Below, piece by piece: positions 25,930 through 38,700 of a stretch of DNA of 64,000 bases. Made by a program: the position numbers and the translations under genes. Source of the DNA: Trichoplax adhaerens. Its lineage: Eukaryota; Placozoa; Uniplacotomia; Trichoplacea; Trichoplacidae. The notes beneath the pieces are model-generated. The model was not told where the DNA came from. It made no database searches and was given only the letters and a program-made list of their open reading frames with translations. The stretch spans positions 3,509,035 to 3,573,034 of the forward strand of contig NW_002060946.1 of assembly GCF_000150275.1 (NCBI RefSeq). Reading direction: 5' to 3'. Positions within the stretch are counted from its first letter, which is position 1, and every line of letters begins with the position of its first letter.

Positions 25930-28233
25930 ATGGCTGAAGCTAGACAAGCTGTAGCTTTTCAATTTGCAGTTACCGATGAAGGTGTGGTCGTCGACTTTAA
26001 CAAAGCCGCAATTTCCAACGTTGTATCCGTAATTCGCCACTCTGTACGGTTACGATTACATCGTCTGTATAACACCTTGTTAAAGAATATTTTTCCAAAC
26101 ACTACCCAATCATATATTCTAATAGTTATAACGCTATTATTGGCGCGTTATCTAGAAGCTGGTCCTTCTGTCATACTATGGAATATTGGCACTGAACTTA
26201 ATAGTATTAATCATAATATTACTGGTTTACTTTATGTTGGTTTATTGTCTATAATTATATGGTTGACATTAGCCTATATCGAACGCTACACATTGAAGCT
26301 ATTGCTAATGTACAAAGGGTGGATGTGGGATGCTCCTAAGAAGACCTCGTGGAAAACGAAAATATGGTATACGCTCATGAAGCTTTTATGCGCTCGTAAA
26401 CATTTACGTCTTTACAGCTATCAGGCCTCCATACCAAAGCTATCCGTACCGTCACTGCAATCTATCTGCAACAAATACTTGAGTTCGGTTAAGCCCCTGA
26501 TGAATGATAAAGAATACTCTGAAATGGAGCGGTTGGTAGATCAATTCCGTAATGGAATTGGTAAAAGATTACATCGCTATACTGTATTATATTCTTGGTG
26601 GGCGACCAACTATGTTAGTGACTGGTGGGAGAAATATGTTTACCTGAAATGTCGCGGCTCTTTGATGATCAACAGCAATTACTATGCTGTTGATTCGGCG
26701 GTTTCTGTGCCAGTAACTTCTATTCAAGCTGCTAGAGCTGCTAGTGTTGCCCACAGCCTTCTTTTATTTCGGCAATATGTAGATGACGAAACTTTGGAAC
26801 CTCTCGTACTCCGTGATATTATTCCAACATGTTCTAAACAGTATTCAAGAATGTGGAATACTACGCGGATTCCTGGACGCACGTGTGACTACATTGCACA
26901 TTTTGATTCATCCGTCTCTAGGCACATTGCTGTATACCATCGTGGGCGCTTTTTTAAGGTTAATGTGTATGATGGCGATAAGCTTCTAAGCCCTACTGAA
27001 TTAGAACAGCAGTTTCAAACGATTGTAGACGATTCAAGTGAGCCTCAACCTGGCGAACTCCATTTGCCAGCACTAACAGCTCAAGAGCGCTATTATTGGG
27101 CAGTAGCACGAAGATCTTACTTTGCTGCTGGCGTTAACAAACAATCGTTGGATACTATCGAAAAATCTGCTTTTGTTGTCATTCTGGACGATACCTCACA
27201 GCATTACAGCGATTCGGATCCTTCCTTATTGAATTCCCTATGTAAGTCAGCACTGCATGGAAACGGAAACAATAGATGGTTTGATAAATCAGTCAACTTG
27301 ATCATTTACGCCAATGGCAGGATGGCCGGCAACTTTGAGCATTCTATAGCAGATGCGCCTGTTTTTGGCCATCCCTACGAGTTTGCAATGATTAATGATT
27401 CTATCATTCCAGGACGATATGATAGTGATGGGCATTGCTCTGGTAAAATCGTCAACAAGATAACTCCACCGAAACGGTTACAATGGAATCTTTCCGACGA
27501 TTGTATTGAAAAAATCAATGAATCATATGTGTTAGGTTGCAAAATGATTGATGATCTTGATTTATATGTCTTAAATTTTCAAGAATATGGAAAAGACTTC
27601 ATGAAAAAATGTCGTGTCAGTCCTGATGCTTATTTACAGATGGCTATGCAACTGACATATTACAAGTGTAGCAATCGATTTTGCTTGACGTATGAATCTT
27701 CTATGACACGATTATTCCGAGAAGGTCGCACAGAAACCGTACGCACTGTTACCGACTTATCATGCAAATTTGTGCTTGCAATGCTGGATAAAACTAAAAC
27801 AAATAAAGAACGTCTAGAATTACTTCGTCAGGCCGGCAGCCTCCATCAAAAGACGTACAGACAAGCAATGTGTGGTCAAGGCATTGATCGTCCTCTTTTT
27901 TGCATGTACGTGATATCCCAGTACCTTAAAGTCGACTCACCATTCCTGAAGAAAGTTTTAAGCGAGCCTTGGCAACTATCAACTAGTCAAACACCCCATC
28001 AGCAAACAAAGTACGCTGGCGACAAGTATGATGCAAAGATAGTATCAGCAGGTGGCGGTTTCGGACCAGTTGCTGATGATGGTTATGGTGTTTCTTACAT
28101 TGTCACTGGTGAAAGCTGTTTAATGATCCATATAACTGCCAAAAATTCTTGTCCTACAACCAGTGCGAAGATGTTTGCGGACACTTTGCAAGAATCTTTG
28201 ATACAGATGAGAGATTTTTTTTCTGCAGCTTGA
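25930..28233 (+). CDS. CPT1: carnitine O-palmitoyltransferase 1, intronless copy B
   Basis: Second CPT1 gene, same strand, 5.2 kb downstream of copy A. I place the start at the ATG at 25930 because it aligns with the family N-terminus MAEARQAVAFQF; the frame is open nine codons further upstream but only from a TTG. The 767-aa product has the same plan: hydrophobic segments at about 61-75 and 98-116, SWWATNYVSDWWE, NSNYYAVD, catalytic His471 in NFEHSIADAP, REGRTETVR, STSQTP and GGGFGPVADDGYGVSY. It is clearly diverged from copy A throughout, so the duplication is not recent, yet both are single-exon and both have Arg5 instead of His5. The simplest reading is one retroposition followed by tandem duplication and divergence, possibly as tissue or regulatory isoforms. 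Confidence 0.96.
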   Translation: MAEARQAVAFQFAVTDEGVVVDFNKAAISNVVSVIRHSVRLRLHRLYNTLLKNIFPNTTQSYILIVITLLLARYLEAGPSVILWNIGTELNSINHNITGLLYVGLLSIIIWLTLAYIERYTLKLLLMYKGWMWDAPKKTSWKTKIWYTLMKLLCARKHLRLYSYQASIPKLSVPSLQSICNKYLSSVKPLMNDKEYSEMERLVDQFRNGIGKRLHRYTVLYSWWATNYVSDWWEKYVYLKCRGSLMINSNYYAVDSAVSVPVTSIQAARAASVAHSLLLFRQYVDDETLEPLVLRDIIPTCSKQYSRMWNTTRIPGRTCDYIAHFDSSVSRHIAVYHRGRFFKVNVYDGDKLLSPTELEQQFQTIVDDSSEPQPGELHLPALTAQERYYWAVARRSYFAAGVNKQSLDTIEKSAFVVILDDTSQHYSDSDPSLLNSLCKSALHGNGNNRWFDKSVNLIIYANGRMAGNFEHSIADAPVFGHPYEFAMINDSIIPGRYDSDGHCSGKIVNKITPPKRLQWNLSDDCIEKINESYVLGCKMIDDLDLYVLNFQEYGKDFMKKCRVSPDAYLQMAMQLTYYKCSNRFCLTYESSMTRLFREGRTETVRTVTDLSCKFVLAMLDKTKTNKERLELLRQAGSLHQKTYRQAMCGQGIDRPLFCMYVISQYLKVDSPFLKKVLSEPWQLSTSQTPHQQTKYAGDKYDAKIVSAGGGFGPVADDGYGVSYIVTGESCLMIHITAKNSCPTTSAKMFADTLQESLIQMRDFFSAA

Positions 28234-29421
28234 AAATACCGTAAACATCGTTAATAGGATCATAAATTTATCGTACTATGCCTTCCCTTACTTCACATTA
28301 ATTTGTAAAATGCAATGCAGTTATATCTTTGGAAATTCTTTGATAATGATAATGGCACATTATTGCATGTAACAACCCACTATCATTTTCAATAGTAATC
28401 GATTTCATGTTAAACATTGCACTTAATCCATACTGTAGAATCCATAGTTATTAATAGGCTGTCATGTTGATTGTGATGCAAATTATTTTAAATTTTACGT
28501 ACACCGTACGTGGATACATATTGTTGCTATAGTAAAGAGCTAATCATGTCTAAATTACAGTATATACTGTACAGTATTCGCTGCTTCGAATATTGGTAAT
28601 CATGAACAATATAGCATTCAGTACATCAGTACGTTCAATAGAATACGAATATCGTACCAATTTTATTCCATGATACTGCTTTGCAATATCTTCGCTAGAA
28701 TTCAGCTAGTCTGATAACTTTTGATTGTCATTTCATATTTTCGCATTTCAACGAATAAATAAATATGCGAGTGACAGATATCCATTTTTTGAAGTGTTAC
28801 TTTTTGGGTATTCGTTGTTTATGTAACAGGTCACGCGATACGTTCCTGAATTTACCATTTTGTAGCTATTCAACTGTAACGGTAACTCTAATTTCAGCGT
28901 TTAATTGCTTAGTGCTTCACTCTACTCTACCGTTAACTATGCAATTAATTACTCCAAATCAACACAAAAATGTTCTGCATTTAACATCAGGGGATGCTCC
29001 ACAATTTAAGTAAAATATAAAGGGCGAATAAGCTGTTTGCTCATTAAAGATAGCGAGAAGGATTTGCACAAAATTGTCGAGCAGATACTCGTACATATTT
29101 TACATTATTTATTACCACATTTTATAATTTACAAATAGAAATAATATAATTTACTGGGTAATTTGATAGCTACGATACCGCATTTATACACGGGATAAAA
29201 ACTTCTAAGCAACTATTACGAACACAAAACGCTTACGTACGACAATACAGTCATAGAAAAAGTGTAAAATTTCGCTTGCAAACAATCTGTATGAATGAAA
29301 GCGTCTACTGAATCTGCAATACATTAATAAATGTTACATTATCTTACCTAAATCATTTTGTAACAAGAGCAAGATCATATAAGAGTATTTTGCATTTAAA
29401 TTATAGTGTATTTATACACCT

Positions 29422-29425
<4 letters not shown>

Positions 29426-29456
<31 letters not shown>
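29426..29456. repeat. TA dinucleotide microsatellite
   Basis: About 15 TA units. Similar runs occur at 44781-44796 and 61777-61802. Confidence 0.9.
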
Positions 29457-29461
<5 letters not shown>

Positions 29462-29745
29462 ATGAAAACGAAAGTACAGCATAAGAATAAGGTAGACTAT
29501 TATATAAGATGTCCCGCTGTTATCAAAAGCACTTTGCAAAATTATATAGATCTGAGTTGATATTAATATATACTGCTAACAGATAAATACAGTGATTAAC
29601 AACAGCTAAATTAGAGATAAACCACATCAAGAAAAGTTACCATCAATACAGAGTATCAACTGAGTCATTTTTGTACAAGTTTACCAAAGCTGGCCAACTA
29701 AACCTTAATATAAATGAAACATTAACGTTATCACAGATTTCAAAT

Positions 29746-29751
29746 TTTATT
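29746..29751 (-). promoter_or_regulatory. CNOT1 polyadenylation signal
   Basis: AATAAA on the minus strand, 28 bp past the CNOT1 stop codon. The short distance implies a very short 3' UTR if used. Confidence 0.55.
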
Positions 29752-29778
29752 GAAGTATCAATTAGAATAACTATTACG

Positions 29779-32700
29779 TTATTCTTGAACTTCGCCAGCT
29801 TCTTTAGATACCGAAATCGGTCTAGCTTGCTGGATCTGTGGCGCTTGTTTTGATTGCATACAGCTTCGAGCTACAGATTCGAATAGCCTATAAAAGATAT
29901 GTCATTTTCGGTCACTTTCTGAAGGCCAAACAACAACAAACTGCACCTATGTTAGCACTATTCATAAAATCAATTCATACAATACATACTTTTCTATTTC
30001 TGGGGCACAATGTACAAAGCTATGAGACCAAAATTTATAAATTGGATTTTTAATCAATTCAATAAATGTTATCAATAGCCCCCAAGGATGTGGTCTATTC
30101 ACTATAAGTCGTTCCAGCAATACCCTGCAATTTTTACAGTAATGGTTACCGCAATGATCACAATAATCAAATATAAGTCAATTAACCAACCTAGTAATTT
30201 GCTCTTGAATAGCTTCAGAATTTGCTTCCATAAATAAGTACAGTAGAGTACAACTAAAGTAATGCGTATGGCTATTCGGATAACGAAGCTGATTGCAAAT
30301 CGCATTTATAAACAAATATCGACCTACGCGTCAAAGGAAACATTGTAAGTATTATACAGTCTTAGATTAATAATACCTTATATGAAAAACAGAATTAAAA
30401 TAACCTTCGTTATCTAGAACGGCAAGATTCTGAAAAATATCCATGTGAGCAGAATGAGTAATGGTCGATAAAGAAATAGATAAATTTTTGTTTCGAATAA
30501 ATTGAATTGCTTGAGTTCCAACATATAGCACCAGAGCGTTTATCAAAGGCATATTATAACGCGTTCCTGGCTCAGAAGGCATCTACAAAAGTTGATAGTG
30601 ACAATACCATATAAATGACTACGTATAGTAGGATAACGAACAGTGACAAACTTTACAGTGCTAGTTAGTACCTGAACTGCACTTCTCATTTCAGACAAGA
30701 AAGTCACTGGTTGACGATTTTTCAAGTAAGAATCTAAATCCTATAAATAAGTGAAAGACATCATAAGATCACAAGCAATGTTAATCAACGTGATATTCCG
30801 TTATTGCTCCTACTTTTCTAAATGTCTGAGGTTGAATGGCAGCAGTGAAGTTGTTCAGTACGCGAGGAGCGTGATTTATTTCTGGCAACATGTCAACCTG
30901 AATGTTCAAAATATTAAAATTTTGGATAAACAGAAAATAAGTGCAAATCAAATTAAACTATGCTATTGAATAAATTCACTCAAACCTTCAGATTTGGGCC
31001 AAACGGATCAGGCAATCGCATGCTTCGCGGATATGCACTTAATATTAAATTTTTCAATTGAATACAATTTGGAGGGATCACATCGCAAAATGCAAAATGG
31101 CATTCACATAAGAATTCAGGAAAATCATGTAACAGTACAAGTAAAACCCGCAAGGTTCCCTATCATAACGCGAACAAAATAACATTCGATGGTAAACATG
31201 CGTTAGTTTCAATGCTTAAAGTTACACTAAGGGCGTTAATAAATACCTTATAAAGAAGTTGAGTCTGTTTCGCTAGTTCGGCATTGCGTAGAAATGGAGC
31301 TAGGAATTTGAATAAGTCAAGTAGCAACTGCTGAAAATGTGCCCATCCCTACACCGGTAAAATTATCAGCATTAAAACAGAGCAAATTATATTAACGATA
31401 TAATAACGTTAACACTATACACTAAACTATATAACGATACCTTCTGCTGGGAAGTGCCTAGTAATCGAGATATCATTATTCTGTGAGATACTAATTCTAA
31501 CCAAGAATAAGAGAAACCTGGCACCCTATGCGGTCGGAGTGCATGCAACATATTGCTATAATAAACAATCATAAAAGCATAAATGGTAATGAATAGTCCG
31601 AAAGGCTTATTTTGAACGTTAAAAGGCAACAAATCGATTACCAAAGTGCAGAAAGAATTGCGGAATTTAAATTTTCTAAAACTTGATCAACCCCGTTAAG
31701 TTCCTCAAGCAACATCACCAAAATACGATGATACGGCAGTTGATGAAAATCAGCATGACGCATGTCATGATCTTGCATCAAGACTCCCGCAATGAGTCCA
31801 AGTATCTAGTATTAAACATATTAATGACACAGATGATTCAAGGGTGTGAACAAGTACAAATATACAAATACACGCAGTACTCAAGCCAAACCTTGTTGAG
31901 CATACTAATTTTGCTATTGCTAGGTTCGCCAGCATGTTTTACGATTAGGACTACCAATCGGCCAAACGCATCTAAAGTTTGAAACAACTTGATTCGAGAA
32001 TGCGCATTCTGTGTCTTTAAAAAAGAATCGTTCCTCAATTAAGCTATTATGTTAGAAGATATCAATAGTACGTACAATAAATATACTAACCACGTCGTGA
32101 AGATTTCTATAAGTCAACTCTACGCAAATTTCCACACTCACACGGATAAATCTTAGTAGCATCTCATCATTTTTGAGCATACCATGTTGATGTAGCTATC
32201 GCAAATATATTTAATAGCAAATCAAGAGAAGTCATTAAAATCTTACATGTCAGATAACTAAGCAAAATACCTGGTTAGCAAAAACTGCAAACGCCCTCTC
32301 GCTATCTCTTCCAGATACTGGTTGAAGGTATAACCTGACCCATTCACGTAACAAAAATTCAGTCTTTTCAAATAGAGCTGCTTGATCACTATCTCCAGGA
32401 TTTCCTCGTACGATAGAACTTGCAGCAGGAAGACTGCTTGGAGTTTCATGGCTAGGATTAGATCGTACTGGCGTATCTTCTTCCCTACTTTGTCTGTTAG
32501 GTTGCGCAATACGATTTAATGTCTCTAAAGTTCGATAAAAGTCTGACTCTTTGATGTTATCTTGTGGGTCATTTAAAAATTTGCCAATTAATTGCAACGC
32601 AAAACTTGCAACAGTATAGTTACTGCTATTATTTATAGACTGCGCCAAGTACGAATCAAAATCTTTCATAACAACCAATCGACTACGGATCAAGATCTCT

Positions 32701-35700
32701 ACTGCTTCAACATTCCAACGATATTCTTCTCGGCATTCGCAAATAAATCTAGTTATACATTTTGCTGTCCAAGCCGGACCACAAGCTTTTGGATCTTGTA
32801 ACGCTTTTAACAGCATCACATGACCAGCCCTAAATCGCATATTTAGTTCAGATTCTGAAGCCACCAGAAGTTCCATAAGATTTTCTACACACTATTAAAA
32901 ATATAAGTTTCACAAAATTAAAAATATTATGAGATAAAGCTTGAAATACAGAAAAGAGTTACCTTAGTGATTAATGATGTAAGTTCTGTTCCATTTTGAT
33001 TCATTCTTATTTGTACTACAGCATCAAGTAATGAACGCAATGCAAGAACTTGAGGTTTCGGACTAGTATTCTTGAGTGCAATAAGATGGTGTTGTAATTC
33101 AGATCCGCACTCGTCCAGGATAATATTTAATTCGTCGGTTGGATTTGATGGCTAAAGGAGAAAGTAGTTAAACTTTTATAGCAGATAGATCATAAATGTT
33201 AGTATATCTCAATCAGCTAGAATCCCTTTATTTCCTTACTTGTGATAAAGCTGTCAGCTCAGGAAATCCTTGAGAAATAGCAATTGTAGAATCGGTTATT
33301 GGAGCAAAACCAGGAACATTTTTAGCAAAATCGTCATAGATAGTCTGCTTTTGTGATCCCGGGCCACCGACCTAAGTTTTTAGTTCAAGAACAAGAATTA
33401 TTAGATCCAACCCAAAGTAAAAGTATTCTACTACAATGTACATATATTACTTTCAATCGGATTGCTTCAGGCATTCGTTCCGCCTGGTATTGTAAAACAG
33501 CATGATCGTAATAACGTCGACCTTCACTGCGTGCATGCTTTCTTATTTCGAATTCCTAAAGTTAGTTGTTATAAAATAACAATTAACTAAATGATTTGGA
33601 CAAGTTTGTGTTATTCATAAACTTACCGCAGCTAATGCTTTATTAATTTCTAAGAGAGCTTTGTCAACCGCAGACTTTTGTACGAAAGCACACGCATGTT
33701 CGGTATTTTCATTAGCAATTATCGTTGCAGCCTCTTCTATTATATCTTTCATGTTTGAAGTATTCTACAAAATTTTTGAAGAAAAATAGATCAATTCTAA
33801 CGATAATAATCGCATTCATTGTATGGCGATCAGAACCTACTCTTAAGTTAGACATAAAAGCAGATTTTAGATTGTTAGAAATGGCCATATGTAGCGCTTC
33901 ACGACAGGTAATCAATGCCATGCCAGCAGTGAAGTAGCGTAACATATTATGAGACCCTGTTTTAAGATGGGTTTCGTCAGGGTCTAAGGCAAAATCCTAT
34001 AGTAACGAAATAGCCACATTAATATATAACGGTAAAATAACTAGAACACGTTGAATTAAAAATATAAAGATAATATTTTACCTTCTTTATTAGTTTTTCT
34101 ACGGTATTTATTACAATTTTGATAGAGCGCTCAGCAACAGGAAGGAGTAATTCTTGAACTGCACGTTCTATAGCGACTTTTACATAGCTTTTTAAATGCG
34201 GATTTTGTTGAAATAGGCGCAACTAATAATATACCGTTTAACAGTAATGTTATTACTCTAAATTTTTTGTATTAGTCTTTTTACTACTACAAGATATAAT
34301 ATTCATAACATGTAAATTATCAGTACCTGATTATTTATGACTATACCAGATGATAATCCGGCAACTGTCGCACTTAATTTGTTATAATTGATCGAAGGCG
34401 GGGGATGAGTTCCTTCATTCGGAATCACATGTTGAATTTGTTGCTGACCGCCTATAAAATCCACCACGTTATTAAGTAATTGCAATATATAAGTTACTTC
34501 ACCACTGAAAAATACAAATTTACCATTCTTGGGTCCTTTCATTGGATTATCAAGCTGATGACGTTTTAGTCTATTCAATCTCTCTGGATCTTGCAATACG
34601 TCAAATTTCGGTATATCCTATGACAGTTCAAATTTTGTGTTCTCAAAATTAAGATAGCGTATAATTGTAATATAAAAACTCGGCTACCCTCAGACATTTA
34701 TTTCATAAATGCTTTACTAACCTCAATGGCAATATTTAAATTCTTACACAATATTTCCACTTCGAATTTAATATTTAGCTACATGTAGCCAAGAAGATAA
34801 AAATTACATTACGATCGTATGTCAGGTGAAGTTAAATTTAAATCGTATATAAATATCATTTATTACGTACAGATACGCTAATAATTATTGACTTACCTTT
34901 AGATTTGGTACTTGATGAATTTCAACTAATACACCCAAAATAGCCATTATCCAGGGACAAGGGGGTTTAAATACCTGATGTCAACGTACGCACGAAAAAT
35001 TTACACAATATTCAAACACAAATATAAAAGAAACTATAACAAACATTCTCGAGGATTTCACTAATTGTTGTGTTTTCTTACCCTACTTTGATTTACGCTA
35101 TCGAGTACTTTAGTAACGAACGGAATAACAAATAGCATCTCCTATAAATGATAAAATAGTAGCCATTTAGATTAAACTACAATGACACTACCGTGACTGT
35201 ATATGCTATCTATCACAAAATATTTTAGTCACCTGTTCACCCTTAAAGTAAGCCTCAATCAAAAGAGATTTGATATCCATTTCCTAGCAGCAAAACATTA
35301 AATTTAGTTAAAGTATAAACGCCATTAAAATTACAAGTTAAAAACATACATACTTTATACAAGATTGGTTTATTACGTGCCAACGTTAAAATCCCAAGCC
35401 AATGGCCCAAATTTTTCAATATCACACGATCAGAATATTCATTTGAATTCTTTTCCATTTTTAGCAAAACCTTTAAATAAAATAAATTGTACCTAACTAT
35501 TAAAATTTGTAGAAAATTAAAGAAAAACATTCTTATTATTAAAGAATATATTTTACCTTAATATTTCTATAGGTCTCATGCAATACATCTTGATACAACT
35601 CTTTCGAATTATACGCTTCAACGACTGACGAGTAAAGAGTATGAAAATTATGTTCAATACTGACTCGCCTCATAACTAAATAACGACTAAACCATAGTCT

Positions 35701-38700
35701 GTATTTAGCCCCAACCAATCCTTTTAGTTCTTCGCACTATTCAGAATGTAAAGATTTAAAATAGTATTTATTATAGTTCACGGTATAAGAACGTTGTATA
35801 GTGCTACACTGTAATATATTCTAGAATATCATCTAATAGTGACGCATAGCAAGGGATACTACATTACTTAATACCGCTATTATGTTCATATATAGTGTAA
35901 ATATATATACATAACTTAACATAAATGTACGTAAGTATGCATATTGATAAAAAATTGACTAGTACTGCACATTTACTCATAGTATTAAATAGTGATAACT
36001 TTATTTATGAACATTATACTACTAAGATGTACCTTAAATTTAACGTTTGAATTAGATAAATTGTTAAAGATGAAATGGAATTTATCCTGAGTAGCATTCG
36101 GAGGTTGCTCGAACGGAACATCAATCGCAGCCAGGAGAGTACCAATATTGGTAGCACCGGCGATGGATAGTGTTTGTTCAACAGGTGGTTTCATAACTGT
36201 TGATATCACCGGCTTCGTTCCAGAATCTGACATGCTAGATGACACCTGTGCTAATACCTGAGTATTTTGTTCAGAGTCTTCAGTAGTAGCTGGTTGTACA
36301 GGAGGCTCTTGAGATTGTTTGCCATATTCTACATAAGCAACCAACGCAGGAGGAAATTCACGAAAGTGAGGAATAACAGCAAGATGATCACAATATTTTG
36401 GATAATCTTTTAATCTATTTTTAAATCTGTCCAAAGCTGTAATACCAAATTTATGCATTTTACTATTTGGAGGCTTTTTTAACGCTTCTAAAACATATCT
36501 TAGCGCTACGCCTAAATCCATATAAGTCACCAAACCCTGCTCTATAATTCCACCAAATAAGACTGCCGTAGTATGCAACTCCAAATCAGGATACTGCGGA
36601 AAATATTTATATTCTTCGATTAAATTACGTAACATACAATGGAAGATATCATTTTCCTTTTTTACAGTTGAATCTTTGAATTTTTTCAATAAACTCAACA
36701 TTTCATTAATAGAAATTGTAGGTTCTGGAAGACGATTGTATAATTTTTGAAAGTAAGCGTTAGCTTCATCTTCTACGCTCTTAGTAAAAGTATTATCTGC
36801 ACCTGACCATACAGCTGATAAATCGGAAACTGTAGGATGCGATTGAGGGTTTGAACTTGATGGCTGATTGATGACCGAAGCCTTAGTTTCACTAGGTTTT
36901 GGAATATTAATCGCCTGAGATGGTTTCTTTGTATGCATAGGAGTATGATTAGCGATCATAAGCTTAACCGCTTTCGTGTTCTCCTCATCGATACTTCCTA
37001 ACTGACTTTGTAGAACGATTAACATAGTTGTAACAGTATCTGTCGGTAAAATAGCACTCTTAGGTAAATCTCTTCCACTATTTTGCGAGATTAGCAAAGA
37101 AGGCGCTCTTCTATCTAGAAATGAAATGCAAGCTCGAATGAATTCATCTTTATGTTCTTTCATCTTGTCGGTCATCCATTTATCTAATTTTAGGTACTCT
37201 CGTCTAGCGGCTAATGCCGCTAAATCGATTACAAAGGGGAAAGGACCAGTATTAAGCAAAAGAGATAGAGCCTTGAGATCCTGTGAAACATCTAGTATTC
37301 TCGATAGTCTTGTTTGATCAAAAGGATCGTCTTGCATATACCAATTCGCCATACAATGCAAAATCAATTGACGAATAGATGCTGACTGTCCCTGACCATG
37401 CCATGCGTAGTGAAGAACACTTGAAGAGTTTGGGTGATTGCCTAAGAAAACGGGCATAATCATTGCAACTAATTCGTTTCTTAGTGTATGCCAAGTAGGG
37501 TTAGTTTGCAGTAAAGATAACAAAAGAACATCAGGGCAAATTTTTGCTGGGTAAGCAAATAATGATAGTACCCGATCGTAGTGGCCACATTCGCCAAGTC
37601 TTAGCAATGTTTCTACTAAATTTAGTGACTGCCAATTTGCGATATGTTTATTTCCCTCTTCTGGAGGAGCCTTTAATATATCAGTAACAACGGTATGACA
37701 TGGATAATCTCCAAAGCACAATACTTCAGGGTGACGCAGTGACTGCTCAATGAATGATAGCTGGCCTTCAGTATTCTTCCAATTTCGATAAATGAGATCT
37801 ATTGGAAATGTATCCTGCTGACCAATACGATAGGCATGTAAAATTAAACGGAGTCCTTCTACATCAGAGATAACAAACCCAGGATAATCTAGCTTAGCAA
37901 TTACTTCCATCCAGTTCATGGACGGGACTACATCTTTAACAGCTTCAATAAAGACAGTAACATTCCAAGAATTACTAGATGATGATAAATCTTGCTGTTT
38001 TTCCTTTTCCCAGGAATTAGTATTATTAGTTAAATTTTGGATGGGCATCTGATCAGCAGCATTACATGTTCGAATCATTATTCCAAGTACTTTTGCGACT
38101 GCAGCCGGTTTCAAAGTCTCGTAAGGTATCAAATCTAATACTTTCTTTGCCTCTTCGATGCTATAGTTATTAGATTTATTTGTTAATGATATCATTTTGA
38201 CACATTCAGGATAACAACGCACTAATAAATTAAATATATTTATTGATAAGTCTGTATAAACCTCGCACAGCAACCATAACCAATTTCTGCCATGATATCA
38301 CATAGTTCATCTTTTATCTAAGATTATAGAGGTGAAGGTAACAAATCGCATATATCGTTAAGGCAAGAATGACTTCAAATTACTAAATCAACTTATACGC
38401 ATTCTTACCGGAATACTACTAAAACCAGTAGATTTTAATAAATTTCTGAAATAAAAAAGTTACACTGTGAAATGTGATACTCTACATTTTAGTATATACG
38501 CAATTTCTATTTACATATCGCTGTCAGTTGTCGTATAGTCATGGTACAGTAGTGGATCGAGAAGGATTGGTACTCTGTCTCTTGGAAAGTCTATCAATTG
38601 ATATAAAGTTTAAACCATAAGAGTCAATTTCCAAAGTAAACTTTTCTATGATAGCGCTAACAATCTATGTAATCATTATTTCAACTTAAAAGCATCTTAC

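Larger units (their letters stand above)
28234..29778. other. tail-to-tail spacer between CPT1 copy B and CNOT1
   Basis: Convergent 3' flanks. One CTGTACAG motif at about 28568 and a TA microsatellite (29426-29456) are present. The 82-aa open frame at 28765-29013 has no recognisable features. Confidence 0.55.

Noticed and set aside
38161-38273. N-terminal part of the long 762-codon minus-strand frame as CNOT1 coding sequence
   Set aside because: It reads through a 101-bp intron (38161-38261). Joining exon 38317-38262 to 38160 restores the conserved [13 protein letters not shown] peptide in frame.
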